A stretch of 64,000 nucleotides of DNA. Source: Pluralibacter sp. (GTDB lineage: Bacteria > Pseudomonadota > Gammaproteobacteria > Enterobacterales > Enterobacteriaceae). Every line of letters begins with the position of its first letter. Positions within the stretch are counted from its first letter, which is position 1. The notes beneath the pieces were generated by a model. It was not told where the DNA came from and did not search any database. It saw nothing but the letters and a program-made list of their open reading frames with translations. Positions 33,807-44,290 of this stretch are shown piece by piece. A program made the translations under genes and the position numbers. The stretch spans positions 29,107-93,106 of the forward strand of contig NZ_JAFAGS010000176.1 of NCBI RefSeq assembly GCF_019237635.1. The letters run 5' to 3'.

Positions 33807-33839
33807 AAAAACAGGGAAGGGGATCGCAGATCCCCTTCC
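33807..33839 (-). terminator. Terminator upstream of nadC end / after nadC
   Basis: Eleven-pair perfect stem GGAAGGGGATC / GATCCCCTTCC with a three-base loop at 33815-33839. Read on the minus strand it is followed by CTGTTTTT, so it terminates nadC before ppdD. Confidence 0.9.
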
Positions 33840-33848
33840 GGTATGGCG

Positions 33849-34766
<918 letters not shown>

Positions 34767-34840
34767 TCAGAAGATATAAACATGCTACTCTGAACCAGGT
34801 ATCAGCACCACATATAAGGCCATGCAGAAGGAGATCCCGC

Positions 34841-35404
34841 ATGCAGTTAGAAGACGGATGGCTGGTGGGCGCGCGTCGGGTTCCGTCGCCGCATCACGAT
34901 GGCCGCCCGGAGGGAGAACCCCCCTCGTTGCTGGTGGTTCATAATATCAGCCTTCCGCCCGGCGAGTTTGGCGGCCCCTGGATTGATGCATTATTCACTG
35001 GCACGATAGACCCCGATGCGCATCCTTTTTTTGCCGAGATTGCCCATCTGCGCGTTTCCGCCCATTGTCTGATTCGTCGAGACGGTGAAGTCGTCCAGTA
35101 TGTTCCTTTTGATAAACGCGCCTGGCACGCGGGTGTTTCCTGCTACGGCGGGCGTGAGCGCTGCAATGACTTCTCTATCGGTATCGAGCTTGAAGGCACT
35201 GACACCCTGGCCTATACCGATGCGCAGTATCAGCAACTGGCAGCCATAACCCGGCTGTTAACGACGGTTTACCCGGCGATGGCGAACCATATGACGGGGC
35301 ACTGCGATATTGCCCCCGAGCGAAAAACGGATCCCGGCCCGGCCTTTGACTGGCCGCGTTTTCGTTCACTGGTCGCGGGTTCGCCCGACAAGGAGACAAC
35401 ATGA
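34841..35404 (+). CDS. ampD: 1,6-anhydro-MurNAc-L-alanine amidase AmpD
   Basis: Cytoplasmic zinc amidase that cleaves anhydromuropeptides in cell wall recycling; its loss raises AmpR-dependent AmpC beta-lactamase expression in species that have ampR. The 187-residue product keeps the zinc ligands His34, His154 and Asp164 ([20 protein letters not shown]) at the same residue numbers as E. coli. E. coli AmpD has 183 residues; the difference is in the C-terminal tail. Start ATG at 34841 follows AAGGAG. It overlaps ampE by 4 bases. Confidence 0.97.
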   Translation: MQLEDGWLVGARRVPSPHHDGRPEGEPPSLLVVHNISLPPGEFGGPWIDALFTGTIDPDAHPFFAEIAHLRVSAHCLIRRDGEVVQYVPFDKRAWHAGVSCYGGRERCNDFSIGIELEGTDTLAYTDAQYQQLAAITRLLTTVYPAMANHMTGHCDIAPERKTDPGPAFDWPRFRSLVAGSPDKETT

Positions 35405-36255
35405 CGCTGTTTACGACACTGCTGGTGCTCATCGCCGAACGCCTGTTCAAACTGGGCGAACACTGGCAGCTCGATCACCGACTGGAAGTGCTGTTCCGCC
35501 GGATGAAACATTATTCTGTTTCCGCTACCGTGCTGATGACCCTGGCGGCGATGGCCGTGGTCTTTTTGCTCCAGCGCGTCCTGCACGGCGTGTTGTTTAA
35601 CGTTCCGCTGCTGGTGGTCTGGATCCTGATTGGTCTGCTGTGTATCGGTGCGGGCAAGGTGCGCATTCATTACCACGCGTACCTGATGGCCGCTTCGCGC
35701 GACGACAGCCATGCGCGCGAGGCTATGGCCAGCGAGTTGACGCTTATCCACGGCGTACCGCCGGGTTGCGATGAGCGTGAATACCTGCGCGAGCTGCAGA
35801 ATGCACTGTTGTGGATCAACTACCGCTTTTATCTGGCGCCGCTGTTCTGGTTCGTCGTCGGTGGTTCGTGGGGGCCAGTCACGCTGATGGGATACGCGTT
35901 TTTACGCGCCTGGCAGACGTGGCTTGCGCGCTACCAGACCCCTCGTCATCGTCAGGAGTCGGGTGTGGACGCGATTTTACATATTCTGGACTGGGTCCCG
36001 GTGCGGCTGGTCGGCGTGGTATACGCCCTGGTGGGTCATGGCGAAAAAGCGCTGCCTGCCTGGTTTGCCTCGCTTGGCGATCGCCACAGCTCCCAGTATC
36101 AGGTGCTGACGCAACTGGCGCAGTTCTCGCTTGCCCGTGAGTCGCATGTCGACAAGCTGGGGACGCCGAAAGCGGCAGTGTCGATGGCGAAGAAAACCTC
36201 TTTCGTAGTGGTGGTGGTGATGGCGCTGCTGACGATTTACGGCACGCTGGTGTAG
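35401..36255 (+). CDS. ampE: Inner-membrane protein AmpE
   Basis: Predicted inner-membrane protein long associated with beta-lactamase induction; its biochemical role is uncertain. The 284-residue product matches E. coli in length and has about four hydrophobic segments (about 40-60, 65-82, 145-165 and the C-terminal 265-283), with a polar loop between them. It starts in overlap with the ampD stop (ATGA), so the genes form a coupled operon. A terminator hairpin for the pair lies inside the end of the convergent GH43 gene. Confidence 0.95.
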   Translation: MTLFTTLLVLIAERLFKLGEHWQLDHRLEVLFRRMKHYSVSATVLMTLAAMAVVFLLQRVLHGVLFNVPLLVVWILIGLLCIGAGKVRIHYHAYLMAASRDDSHAREAMASELTLIHGVPPGCDEREYLRELQNALLWINYRFYLAPLFWFVVGGSWGPVTLMGYAFLRAWQTWLARYQTPRHRQESGVDAILHILDWVPVRLVGVVYALVGHGEKALPAWFASLGDRHSSQYQVLTQLAQFSLARESHVDKLGTPKAAVSMAKKTSFVVVVVMALLTIYGTLV

Positions 36256-36272
36256 CGCCATCCGGGCATTTT

Positions 36273-37223
36273 TCAGTGTGTATCTGCGGGCGGGATGCCG
36301 AAATCGGGCATCCCGTTTTCTTTCCAGTCGATAAGCTTCAACCGCGTATGCCGATTAGGATCATACAGCGGGTCGCCTTCAATTTCGGTGTAGTTTCGCG
36401 CGTGGTAGACCAGCACGTCCTCTCCCTGCGGCGTGGTGGTAAAGCTGTTATGCCCGGGACCAAACTGGCGATGCTCCCGGCAGGTGGTGAAGACCGGGTT
36501 CGGAGACTTATGCCAGTGGTCAGACTGCGTCGGATCAGCCTCAAGATCTATCCACAGCAGCCCCATACAGTAGTTTTCATCCGTGGCGCTGGCGGAGTAG
36601 CTGACAAACAGGCGATTGTTGTGCACCACGACCGCCGGACCCTCGTTGACCAGAAAGCCGCGGCATTCCCAGTCATACTCCGGTTTGCTCAGCAGTACCG
36701 GCGCGCTCCTGAGCGTCCACGGGTTTTCCAGCTCGGCCAGGTACAGGTTGGAGTTACCGGCAATATCCGGTGCCTTTTGCGCCCACAGATACCACTGCTT
36801 GCCCTGGTGGCGGAAGGTGGTGGCGTCCAGCGCAAAGGTGTCAAACGGCGTCTTCACCTGGCCTTTTTCCTCCCAGCGTCCGGTCAGCGGGTCCGTATCG
36901 CGACAGGTGAGCGCAAACATGCGGTGCTGAAACATCCCCTGCGCATCCAGCGCCTGAGTGTGAGCAGCGGCGAAGTAGATAACCCAAACGCCGTCAATAT
37001 TATGCAGCTCCGGCGCCCAGATAAGTTCGCTCATCGGGCCGTGCTGGGGTTTACGCCACACCACTACTGGCGCAGCATTGCGCAATTCGTCAAGCGTGGC
37101 GGCCTGACGAATCTCCAGCCTGTCGTATTCTGGAACGGAGGCGATAAAGTAATAGTGTTCGCCGTGGTGCAAAATAAACGGATCGGCCCGCTGTTCAATA
37201 AAGGGGTTCGGCCAGTGGCTCAT
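36273..37223 (-). CDS. Glycoside hydrolase family 43 (probable arabinofuranosidase)
   Basis: Cytoplasmic GH43 enzyme without a signal peptide, 316 residues. The five-bladed propeller signatures are present: the general base Asp14 in RADPF, the transition-state modulator Asp133 in FALDATTF, and the general acid Glu194 in VNEGPAVV. The pattern WAPELHNIDGVWVIYFAA is typical of family members acting on arabino-oligosaccharides, so exo-acting alpha-L-arabinofuranosidase is my best guess; a beta-xylosidase is possible. Its start overlaps the upstream transporter stop by 4 bases, showing a two-gene uptake-and-hydrolysis operon. E. coli K-12 has nothing here between ampE and aroP. Confidence 0.88.
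   Translation of the reverse strand: MSHWPNPFIEQRADPFILHHGEHYYFIASVPEYDRLEIRQAATLDELRNAAPVVVWRKPQHGPMSELIWAPELHNIDGVWVIYFAAAHTQALDAQGMFQHRMFALTCRDTDPLTGRWEEKGQVKTPFDTFALDATTFRHQGKQWYLWAQKAPDIAGNSNLYLAELENPWTLRSAPVLLSKPEYDWECRGFLVNEGPAVVVHNNRLFVSYSASATDENYCMGLLWIDLEADPTQSDHWHKSPNPVFTTCREHRQFGPGHNSFTTTPQGEDVLVYHARNYTEIEGDPLYDPNRHTRLKLIDWKENGMPDFGIPPADTH
36291..36322 (+). terminator. ampDE terminator inside the GH43 3' end
   Basis: Nine-pair perfect stem CGGGATGCC / GGCATCCCG with a seven-base loop, followed by TTTTCTTTCC on the plus strand. The sequence is also coding for the last residues of the convergent GH43 protein on the minus strand. Confidence 0.75.
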
Positions 37224-38623
37224 GGTGCTTTCCTTACCAGTTCGGTTTCCTGTGGGAGGTCGTTGAGTTCGCGGTTGTTCTGACGGCGTTTTTCCAGGTC
37301 AGTCTGGATGCGCTTCATTGTTTCTCGATCGACCTTCAGCAGACGTACGACGCCTGCGGTGATTAAATAACCTATGCCTGGGATGACGCTGAACAGCAGG
37401 ACAATACCGTTGATGGCCTGAGCGCTCTGCGCTTTCGCCCCGGCATCATAACCATACCAGGAGAGCAGGAAGCCGACCATCGCCCCGGCGACGGCCAGAC
37501 CGACTTTCAGGAAGAACAGGTTTCCCGAGAAGCTTATCCCGGTAATACGTTTTCCTGTTTTCCACTCGCCGTAATCGTCGACGTCGGCCATCAGCGACCA
37601 GTGCAGCGGCGAGGGAATCTGGTGCAGGACATTGAGCAGGAAATAGAGGGTAACGATGGTGGTCGTGGCGTGCGGATCAAAGAAGTAAAACGCACAGGAG
37701 AAAACCGCCAGCACGATGTTGGTCCAGAAGAAGACCTGTAGCTTGCACCAGCGGTCGGTTAACACCTTTGCCAGCATACTGCCGATCATCATCCCCACCA
37801 CGCCGAGGCTGATAAACAGCGTGGCGAAGTGCGTGCTCTGCTGCATGACCCAGGTAACGTAGTACATGGTCGCCGCCATGCGGATAAACCCAGGGCAGAC
37901 GTTGCACAGCGTCAGCAGCAGAATGCGTACCCACTGATCGTTTTTCCATACGTCTTTCAGGTCGCGTTTTAGCTCATCATTGCTTTGTACTGCCGGGCGT
38001 ACACGCTCGCGTACCGTCGCGAAGCAAAAGAGAAACATGCACATGCCAATAAGCGCCAGCACGGTCATGGCCATCTGATAGCCTTTCGCTTTGTTATCGC
38101 CGCCGAACCAATCGGCCATCGGCAGCAGGGTCAGCGACAGCAGCAGGGTCGCGATGCCGACCATGACGAAGCGGTAGGACTGGCAGGCGACGCGCTCTTG
38201 CGGATCGTTAGTAATCACACTGCCGAGCGAGCAGTAAGGAATATTGATGGCGGTATACGTGAGCGACAGCAGAAAATAGGTGACGAAAGCATAGATAACT
38301 TTGTTGTTGTAACTCCATTCCGGGGTGGTAAACATCAGTACGCTGAAGAGCGCATAGGGGAAGGCTATCCATAAGAGCCATGGACGAAATCGCCCATATT
38401 TGCTGCGGGTTCTGTCCGCCATCGCGCCCATGATCGGGTCTGTTACCGCATCAATGACGCGAACCGAGAGCAGCAGCACTCCGACAAGTGCTGGTGCCAG
38501 TCCGAAAATGTCTGTGTAAAAATAGTTCACAAACAACATGATGGCGCCGAATATGATGTTGCATCCCGCATCACCCATGCCGTAACCGATTTTTTCTTTT
38601 ACCGATAACGCGTTGTTGTTCAT
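37220..38623 (-). CDS. GPH-family sugar:cation symporter (XynT/YicJ-like)
   Basis: Glycoside-pentoside-hexuronide transporter, 467 residues with about twelve membrane helices. The N-terminus VKEKIGYGMGDAGCNIIFG and the loop DAVTDPIMGAMADRTRSKYGRFRPW are the family signature. It resembles E. coli XynT and YicJ, which sit beside glycosidase genes. A longer frame opening at 38779 would add 52 residues running through the CRP-like site; the ATG at 38623, preceded by GTGGAGA, gives the family start. It is cotranscribed with the GH43 gene (4-base overlap), so it most likely imports a pentose-containing oligosaccharide that the enzyme then cleaves. Confidence 0.88.
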   Translation of the reverse strand: MNNNALSVKEKIGYGMGDAGCNIIFGAIMLFVNYFYTDIFGLAPALVGVLLLSVRVIDAVTDPIMGAMADRTRSKYGRFRPWLLWIAFPYALFSVLMFTTPEWSYNNKVIYAFVTYFLLSLTYTAINIPYCSLGSVITNDPQERVACQSYRFVMVGIATLLLSLTLLPMADWFGGDNKAKGYQMAMTVLALIGMCMFLFCFATVRERVRPAVQSNDELKRDLKDVWKNDQWVRILLLTLCNVCPGFIRMAATMYYVTWVMQQSTHFATLFISLGVVGMMIGSMLAKVLTDRWCKLQVFFWTNIVLAVFSCAFYFFDPHATTTIVTLYFLLNVLHQIPSPLHWSLMADVDDYGEWKTGKRITGISFSGNLFFLKVGLAVAGAMVGFLLSWYGYDAGAKAQSAQAINGIVLLFSVIPGIGYLITAGVVRLLKVDRETMKRIQTDLEKRRQNNRELNDLPQETELVRKAP

Positions 38624-38728
38624 CGACAATTCTCCACAATGAGCTATGCAGAGGATTATTTGCCGCAGTGGAAAAATTTGCGTTGCAGTAACGGGGTGCT
38701 GATATGGATAAAACAGCTGTAGAAAGGA

Positions 38729-38750
38729 AAATGTGAGGTTGCTAACACAT
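38729..38750 (-). promoter_or_regulatory. CRP-like site for the GPH/GH43 operon
   Basis: TGTGA (38732-38736), six bases, TAACA (38743-38747), flanked by AAA and CAT: close to the CRP consensus TGTGA-N6-TCACA with one mismatch in the core. The centre (38739.5) lies 116 bases upstream of the transporter start and about 40 bases upstream of a plausible minus-strand start point after a TTTTAT/TATCC -10-like block at 38705-38713. Confidence 0.55.
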
Positions 38751-38780
38751 GCTCTGCGCCCGAAATGGACGCAGAGCATG
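38748..38780 (-). terminator. Stem-loop after aroP
   Basis: Eleven-pair perfect stem CATGCTCTGCG / CGCAGAGCATG with an eleven-base loop just beyond the aroP stop codon. On the minus strand it is followed by TGTTAGC rather than a T run, so termination may be weak or it may stabilise the mRNA end. Confidence 0.6.
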
Positions 38781-38788
38781 ACGGCGGA

Positions 38789-40162
38789 TTAATGCGCTTT
38801 TACCGCATTTCCGCTTTTTTGTTTGAACAGGTAGCCGATGCCGAGTACGGCGACCCATACCGGGATCAGGTACACGGAAATCGCCATCCCAGGGGTGAGC
38901 AGCATGATAACCAGCACAGCGGCCATGAACAGCAAGCAGATCCAGTTGCCAAGCGGGTAGAGCAGCGCCGGGAAGCGTGGGGCGACGCCCTGCTGTTGCT
39001 TCGCGCGGCGGAATTTCATATGCGCAAGGCTAATCATTGCCCAGTTGATCACCAGCGCAGAGACCACTAGCGCCATCAGCATACCGAATGCGGATTCAGG
39101 GGCCAGGTAGTTAATCAACACGCACAGCGCGGTGACGACGGCGGAGACCAGAATGGTGTTCACCGGTACGCCGCGTTTGTCGACGTTCATCAGCGCTTTT
39201 GGCGCGTTGCCCTGCTGCGCCAGGCCAAACAGCATGCGGCTGTTGCAGTAAACGCAGCTGTTGTAAACGGAGAGCGCGGCGGTCAGAACCACAATGTTCA
39301 GGGCATTGGCCACAAAGGTATCGCCCAGCTCATGGAAAATCAGCACGAACGGGCTGGTATCCGCCGTAACGCGTGTCCACGGCAGCAGGGAGAGCAGCAC
39401 CGCCAGGGAGCCCACATAGAAAATCAGAATACGGTAAATCACCTGGTTGGTGGCTTTCGGAATGCTCTGTTCCGGGTTGTCGGCTTCTGCGGCGGTGATA
39501 CCGACCAGCTCCAGCCCGCCGAAAGAGAACATGATAATCGCCATCATCATCACCAGTCCGCTCATGCCGTGAGGCAGGAACCCGCCTTGCTCCCACAGGT
39601 TGCGCACGGTCGCCTGCGGGCCGCCGTTGCCGCTAAACAGCAGCCAGCCGCCGAACAGGATCATCGCCACCACGGCGATCACTTTGATGATGGCAAACCA
39701 GAACTCCATCTCGCCGAACACTTTAACGTTGGTCAGGTTGATGGCGTTGATGATGACGAAGAAGGCCGCAGCAGAAACCCAGGTCGGGATTTCTGGGTAC
39801 CAGAACTGGATGTATTTACCGACCGCGGTCAGCTCCGCCATCGCCACCAGCACGTACAGAACCCAGTAGTTCCAGCCGGAGGCAAAACCGGCGAAGCTGC
39901 CCCAGTATTTGTACGCAAAGTGGCTAAAGGAGCCTGCAACCGGCTCCTCCACCACCATTTCGCCTAACTGACGCATGATCAGAAAGGCAATGAATCCTGC
40001 GATAGCATAGCCGAGGATAATCCCCGGGCCTGCGGATTGGATTACGGATGCGCTACCCAGAAACAAACCTGTTCCGATAGCACCACCCAGCGCAATCAGC
40101 TGAATATGGCGGTTTTTAAGGCCGCGCTTTAGCTGATCGCCATGCTGTTGACCTTCCATCAT
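38789..40162 (-). CDS. aroP: Aromatic amino acid transporter AroP
   Basis: Proton-coupled permease for phenylalanine, tyrosine and tryptophan (amino acid-polyamine-organocation superfamily). The 457-residue product has about twelve membrane helices and the family signature GGAIGTGLFLGSASVIQSAG near residue 26, with GWNYW in helix 3. Length equals E. coli AroP. Two adjacent Met codons open the gene; a GAGG-like element precedes them. It is monocistronic, divergent from pdhR, with a TyrR-like box upstream. Confidence 0.97.
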   Translation of the reverse strand: MMEGQQHGDQLKRGLKNRHIQLIALGGAIGTGLFLGSASVIQSAGPGIILGYAIAGFIAFLIMRQLGEMVVEEPVAGSFSHFAYKYWGSFAGFASGWNYWVLYVLVAMAELTAVGKYIQFWYPEIPTWVSAAAFFVIINAINLTNVKVFGEMEFWFAIIKVIAVVAMILFGGWLLFSGNGGPQATVRNLWEQGGFLPHGMSGLVMMMAIIMFSFGGLELVGITAAEADNPEQSIPKATNQVIYRILIFYVGSLAVLLSLLPWTRVTADTSPFVLIFHELGDTFVANALNIVVLTAALSVYNSCVYCNSRMLFGLAQQGNAPKALMNVDKRGVPVNTILVSAVVTALCVLINYLAPESAFGMLMALVVSALVINWAMISLAHMKFRRAKQQQGVAPRFPALLYPLGNWICLLFMAAVLVIMLLTPGMAISVYLIPVWVAVLGIGYLFKQKSGNAVKAH

Positions 40163-40230
40163 GAAACCTCGTGAGTGATTGTTTTATATGCACTGTTGTC
40201 GTGTGCGTGTAATTAGGAAATTCCGTTTTT

Positions 40231-40248
40231 TGTATTTTTTTGTTTACG
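40231..40248 (-). promoter_or_regulatory. TyrR-like box upstream of aroP
   Basis: TGTATT-TTTTTG-TTTACG resembles the TyrR box TGTAAA-N6-TTTACA with three mismatches. It sits 69 bases upstream of aroP. In E. coli aroP is repressed by TyrR through boxes in this region. Confidence 0.45.
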
Positions 40249-40654
40249 GTAAAGAGATCTGAAAGTTGTTCATGGCTCTTCCGTAGAGTGGAGAATAGTG
40301 ATAAGTGCGCCCGAATGCACCTGCTTTATGAAGGGATGATGACGGGTTGCCTAAAAAGAAACCAAATGTAAGGCCGCGTTCTGCATCTCTCCTTACTCAG
40401 TTATGCGACATAAATGCGACATCGTTGAATGAAAATTCATATTTTGCGTTGTTGAATCGCTTCAGATTGCAAAAACCTTCGTTTCATTAAGGTTAAAACT
40501 ACCGCTTTGGTGGTAAACGTGACATTTTCGCGAAGTTGCATTTCTGAAACGTCATTTCTGTAAGATTGTTAAAATGAGTCAGGTTTCCTGATTTCAATCA
40601 AAACCTGTATGGACAGAAGGTGAATACTTTGTTACTTTAGCGTCACGAACTTTA
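40249..40654. other. aroP/pdhR divergent intergenic region
   Basis: This part of the 540-base divergent interval contains no supported gene. It is AT-rich. Both promoters should lie here, but beyond the TyrR-like and PdhR sites I do not assign elements. TTGTTACTTTAG at about 40629 could be part of the pdhR promoter. Confidence 0.5.
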
Positions 40655-40671
40655 AATTGGTAAGACCAATT
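40655..40671 (+). promoter_or_regulatory. PdhR operator
   Basis: Perfect inverted repeat AATTGGT-AAG-ACCAATT, exactly the PdhR consensus (ATTGGT-N3-ACCAAT). It is centred about 40 bases upstream of pdhR, where PdhR represses its own operon until pyruvate accumulates. Confidence 0.93.
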
Positions 40672-40702
40672 GACTCCGGGCTAATGGCAGAGACAGGGAA
40701 TA

Positions 40703-41467
40703 ATGGCCTACAGCAAAATCCGCCAACCAAAACTATCCGATGTGATTGAGCAGCAGCTGGAGTTTTTGATCCTTGAGGGGACACTGCGCCCCGGCGAAAA
40801 ACTTCCACCTGAACGCGAGCTGGCAAAACAGTTCGATGTTTCCCGTCCCTCTCTGCGTGAGGCGATTCAACGTCTCGAAGCAAAGGGCTTGCTGCTACGT
40901 CGCCAGGGCGGCGGTACGTTTGTGCAAAGTAGCCTGTGGCAGAGCTTTAGCGACCCGCTGGTGGAGCTGCTCTCCGACCACCCTGAATCCCAGTTTGATC
41001 TGCTGGAGACCCGTCACGCGCTGGAAGGCATTGCCGCCTATTACGCAGCGCTGCGTAGCACGGAAGAAGACCGTGTGCGGATTAGCGAACTGCATCAGGC
41101 GATTGAAAAAGCCCAGCAGTCCGGCGACCTTGACGCCGAATCCAGCGCCGTCGTCCAGTATCAAATTGCCGTCACCGAAGCCGCGCACAATGTTGTGCTA
41201 CTTCATCTGCTACGCTGCATGGAACCCATGCTGGCCCAGAACGTTCGCCAGAATTTTGAATTGTTGTATGCCCGTCGGGAAATGCTTCCGCTGGTCAGCA
41301 ACCATCGTACTCGTATTTTCGAGGCGATAATGGCAAGGGAGCCGGAGCAGGCGCGTGAAGCGTCGCACCGTCACCTGGCCTTCATTGAGGAAATCTTGCT
41401 GGACAGAAGCCGTGAACAAAGTCGTCGAGACCGTTCACTGCGACGACTTCAGCAACGTAAGGACTAG
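40703..41467 (+). CDS. pdhR: Pyruvate-responsive repressor PdhR
   Basis: GntR-family (FadR subgroup) repressor of the pyruvate dehydrogenase operon and of respiratory genes, released by pyruvate. The 254-residue product has the winged helix-turn-helix at residues 1-75 ([20 protein letters not shown], then [15 protein letters not shown]) and an all-helical FCD effector domain with metal-ligand-type histidines (for example EAAHNVV and SHRHLAF). Length equals E. coli. ACAGGG lies just before the ATG. First gene of pdhR-aceEF-lpd. Confidence 0.98.
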   Translation: MAYSKIRQPKLSDVIEQQLEFLILEGTLRPGEKLPPERELAKQFDVSRPSLREAIQRLEAKGLLLRRQGGGTFVQSSLWQSFSDPLVELLSDHPESQFDLLETRHALEGIAAYYAALRSTEEDRVRISELHQAIEKAQQSGDLDAESSAVVQYQIAVTEAAHNVVLLHLLRCMEPMLAQNVRQNFELLYARREMLPLVSNHRTRIFEAIMAREPEQAREASHRHLAFIEEILLDRSREQSRRDRSLRRLQQRKD

Positions 41468-41525
41468 AATTATCGGTTCTTATAGCTTTTAAGCGCCAGT
41501 TTTTAGAGCGCGGCAACTAAACGCA

Positions 41526-41573
41526 GAACCTGTCTTATTGCGTTTTTGTGTGAAAACGCAATGGGACAGGTTC
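41526..41573 (+). other. 21-pair stem-loop upstream of aceE
   Basis: GAACCTGTC at 41526 pairs with GACAGGTTC ending at 41573, and the stem continues through two G-U pairs and ATTGCGTTTT / AAAACGCAAT to a six-base loop, giving 21 uninterrupted pairs. It lies in the 145-base pdhR-aceE spacer, 40 bases before aceE, with no T run, so it is probably an mRNA structure rather than a terminator. Confidence 0.85.
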
Positions 41574-41612
41574 CAGATAAATCAACGTATTAGATAGATA
41601 AGGAATACCCCC

Positions 41613-44276
41613 ATGTCAGAACGTTTCCAAAATGACGTGGATCCGATCGAAACTCGCGACTGGCTACAGGCGATCGAATCGGTCATCCGTGAAGAAGGTG
41701 TTGAGCGTGCTCAGTATCTGATCGACCAGCTGCTGTCTGAAGCCCGCAAAGGCGGTGTGAAAGTGGCTGCAGGTACCGGGGCTAGCAACTATGTAAACAC
41801 CATTGCCGTTGAAGATGAACCGGAATACCCGGGCAATCTGGATCTGGAACGTCGTATTCGTTCTGCTATCCGCTGGAATGCGATCATGACCGTACTGCGC
41901 GCATCCAAGAAAGATCTGGAACTGGGTGGCCACATGGCGTCCTTCCAGTCCTCAGCGACCGTTTACGAAGTGTGCTTCAACCACTTCTTCCGCGCCCGTA
42001 ACGAGAAAGACGGCGGCGATCTGGTGTACTTCCAGGGCCACATCTCTCCGGGTATCTACGCGCGTGCCTTCCTGGAAGGTCGTCTGACTGAAGAGCAGAT
42101 GAACAACTTCCGTCAGGAAGTTCACGGTAAAGGTCTGTCCTCTTACCCGCACCCGAAACTGATGCCGGAATTCTGGCAGTTCCCGACCGTGTCTATGGGG
42201 CTGGGACCGATCGGCGCTATCTATCAGGCTAAATTCCTGAAATATCTGGAACATCGTGGTCTGAAAGACACCTCCGAACAAACCGTTTACGCCTTCCTGG
42301 GCGACGGCGAGATGGATGAACCGGAATCTAAAGGCGCTATCACCATCGCGACCCGTGAGAAACTGGACAACCTGTGCTTCATCATCAACTGCAACCTGCA
42401 GCGTCTGGATGGCCCGGTCACCGGTAACGGCAAAATTATCAACGAACTGGAAGGCATCTTCGCAGGTGCTGGCTGGAACGTTATCAAGGTCATGTGGGGC
42501 GGTCGTTGGGACGAGCTGCTGCGTAAAGACACCAGCGGTAAGCTGATTCAGCTGATGAACGAAACCGTTGATGGCGACTACCAGACCTTCAAATCCAAAG
42601 ACGGCGCGTACGTACGCGAGCACTTCTTCGGTAAATACCCGGAAACCGCCGCGCTGGTTGCCGACTGGACTGACGAGCAGATCTGGGCCCTGAACCGTGG
42701 CGGCCACGATCCGAAGAAAGTCTACGCTGCACTGAAAAAAGCGCAGGACACCAAAGGTAAAGCGACTGTCATCCTGGCCCACACCATCAAAGGTTACGGC
42801 ATGGGCGATACCGCTGAAGGTAAGAACATCGCTCACCAGGTGAAGAAAATGAACATGGACGGCGTGCGCTATATCCGCGACCGTTTCAACGTTCCTGTGA
42901 CCGATGAGCAGGTGGAAAACCTGTCTTACATCACCTTCCCGGAAGGTTCTGAAGAGCACAAGTACCTGCACGAACGTCGTCAGGCGCTGAAAGGCTACCT
43001 GCCGTCTCGCCAGGTGAACTTCACCGAGAAGCTGGAACTGCCTGCGCTGGCTGATTTCTCCCAGTTGCTGGAAGAGCAGAACAAAGAAATTTCCACCACT
43101 ATCGCTTTCGTTCGCGCCCTGAACGTGATGCTCAAGAACCCGTCCATCAAAGACCGTCTGGTTCCGATCATCGCTGACGAAGCGCGTACTTTCGGTATGG
43201 AAGGTCTGTTCCGTCAGATCGGTATCTACAGCCCGAACGGTCAGCAGTACACCCCGCAGGACCGTGAGCAGGTTGCTTACTACAAAGAAGACGAGAAAGG
43301 TCAGATCCTGCAGGAAGGTATCAACGAGCTGGGCGCAGGCGCATCCTGGCTGGCGGCGGCGACTTCTTACAGCACCAACAACCTGCCGATGATCCCGTTC
43401 TACATCTACTACTCCATGTTCGGGTTCCAGCGTATTGGCGACCTGTGCTGGCAGGCAGGCGACCAGCAGGCTCGCGGCTTCCTGGTAGGCGGTACTTCCG
43501 GTCGTACGACCCTGAACGGCGAAGGTCTGCAGCACGAAGATGGCCACAGCCATATTCAGTCTCTGACTATCCCGAACTGTATCTCTTACGATCCGTCCTA
43601 CGCGTACGAAGTTGCGGTCATCATGCACGATGGTCTGGAGCGTATGTACGGTGAGAAGCAAGAGAACGTTTACTACTACATCACCACGCTGAACGAAAAC
43701 TACCACATGCCAGCCATGCCGGAAGGTGCTGAGGAAGGTATCCGTAAAGGTATCTACAAACTCGAAACCCTCGCGGGCAGCAAAGGTAAAGTTCAGCTGC
43801 TGGGCTCCGGTTCTATCCTGCGTCACGTCCGTGAAGCAGCGCAGATCCTGGCGAACGACTACGGCGTGGGCTCTGACGTCTACAGCGTGACTTCCTTCAC
43901 CGAACTGGCGCGTGATGGTCAGGACTGTGAGCGCTGGAACATGCTGCACCCGATGGAAACCCCGCGTGTTCCGTACATCGCTCAGGTGATGAACGACGCG
44001 CCGGCCGTGGCTTCCACTGACTATATGAAACTGTTCGCAGAGCAGGTTCGTACTTACGTACCGGCTGATGATTATCGCGTACTGGGTACCGACGGTTTTG
44101 GTCGCTCCGACAGCCGTGAAAACCTGCGTCACCACTTCGAAGTTGATGCTTCCTATGTGGTGGTAGCGGCTCTGGGCGAACTGGCTAAACGTGGCGAAAT
44201 CGATAAGAAAGTGGTTGCTGATGCCATCACTAAATTCAATATCGATGCAGAAAAAGTTAACCCGCGTCTGGCGTAA
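41613..44276 (+). CDS. aceE: Pyruvate dehydrogenase E1 component AceE
   Basis: Thiamine-diphosphate-dependent homodimeric E1 of the pyruvate dehydrogenase complex; decarboxylates pyruvate and acetylates the lipoyl groups of AceF. The 887-residue product equals E. coli in length. The TPP motif [12 protein letters not shown] (near residue 230) ends in the [10 protein letters not shown] metal-binding segment, and the transketolase-like central domain and C-terminal domain ([19 protein letters not shown]) follow. Codon use is strongly biased toward optimal codons, as for a highly expressed gene. AAGGAAT precedes the start. aceF follows after 14 bases. Confidence 0.99.
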   Translation: MSERFQNDVDPIETRDWLQAIESVIREEGVERAQYLIDQLLSEARKGGVKVAAGTGASNYVNTIAVEDEPEYPGNLDLERRIRSAIRWNAIMTVLRASKKDLELGGHMASFQSSATVYEVCFNHFFRARNEKDGGDLVYFQGHISPGIYARAFLEGRLTEEQMNNFRQEVHGKGLSSYPHPKLMPEFWQFPTVSMGLGPIGAIYQAKFLKYLEHRGLKDTSEQTVYAFLGDGEMDEPESKGAITIATREKLDNLCFIINCNLQRLDGPVTGNGKIINELEGIFAGAGWNVIKVMWGGRWDELLRKDTSGKLIQLMNETVDGDYQTFKSKDGAYVREHFFGKYPETAALVADWTDEQIWALNRGGHDPKKVYAALKKAQDTKGKATVILAHTIKGYGMGDTAEGKNIAHQVKKMNMDGVRYIRDRFNVPVTDEQVENLSYITFPEGSEEHKYLHERRQALKGYLPSRQVNFTEKLELPALADFSQLLEEQNKEISTTIAFVRALNVMLKNPSIKDRLVPIIADEARTFGMEGLFRQIGIYSPNGQQYTPQDREQVAYYKEDEKGQILQEGINELGAGASWLAAATSYSTNNLPMIPFYIYYSMFGFQRIGDLCWQAGDQQARGFLVGGTSGRTTLNGEGLQHEDGHSHIQSLTIPNCISYDPSYAYEVAVIMHDGLERMYGEKQENVYYYITTLNENYHMPAMPEGAEEGIRKGIYKLETLAGSKGKVQLLGSGSILRHVREAAQILANDYGVGSDVYSVTSFTELARDGQDCERWNMLHPMETPRVPYIAQVMNDAPAVASTDYMKLFAEQVRTYVPADDYRVLGTDGFGRSDSRENLRHHFEVDASYVVVAALGELAKRGEIDKKVVADAITKFNIDAEKVNPRLA

Positions 44277-44290
44277 GAGGTAAAAGAATA

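Noticed and set aside
36276..37283. 335-codon plus-strand frame opposite GH43
   Set aside because: GH43 on the minus strand has all its catalytic motifs; the opposite frame has no recognisable features.
41952..44135. 727-codon open frame antisense to aceE
   Set aside because: Same artefact of strong codon bias in aceE; no recognisable domains and no start signal.
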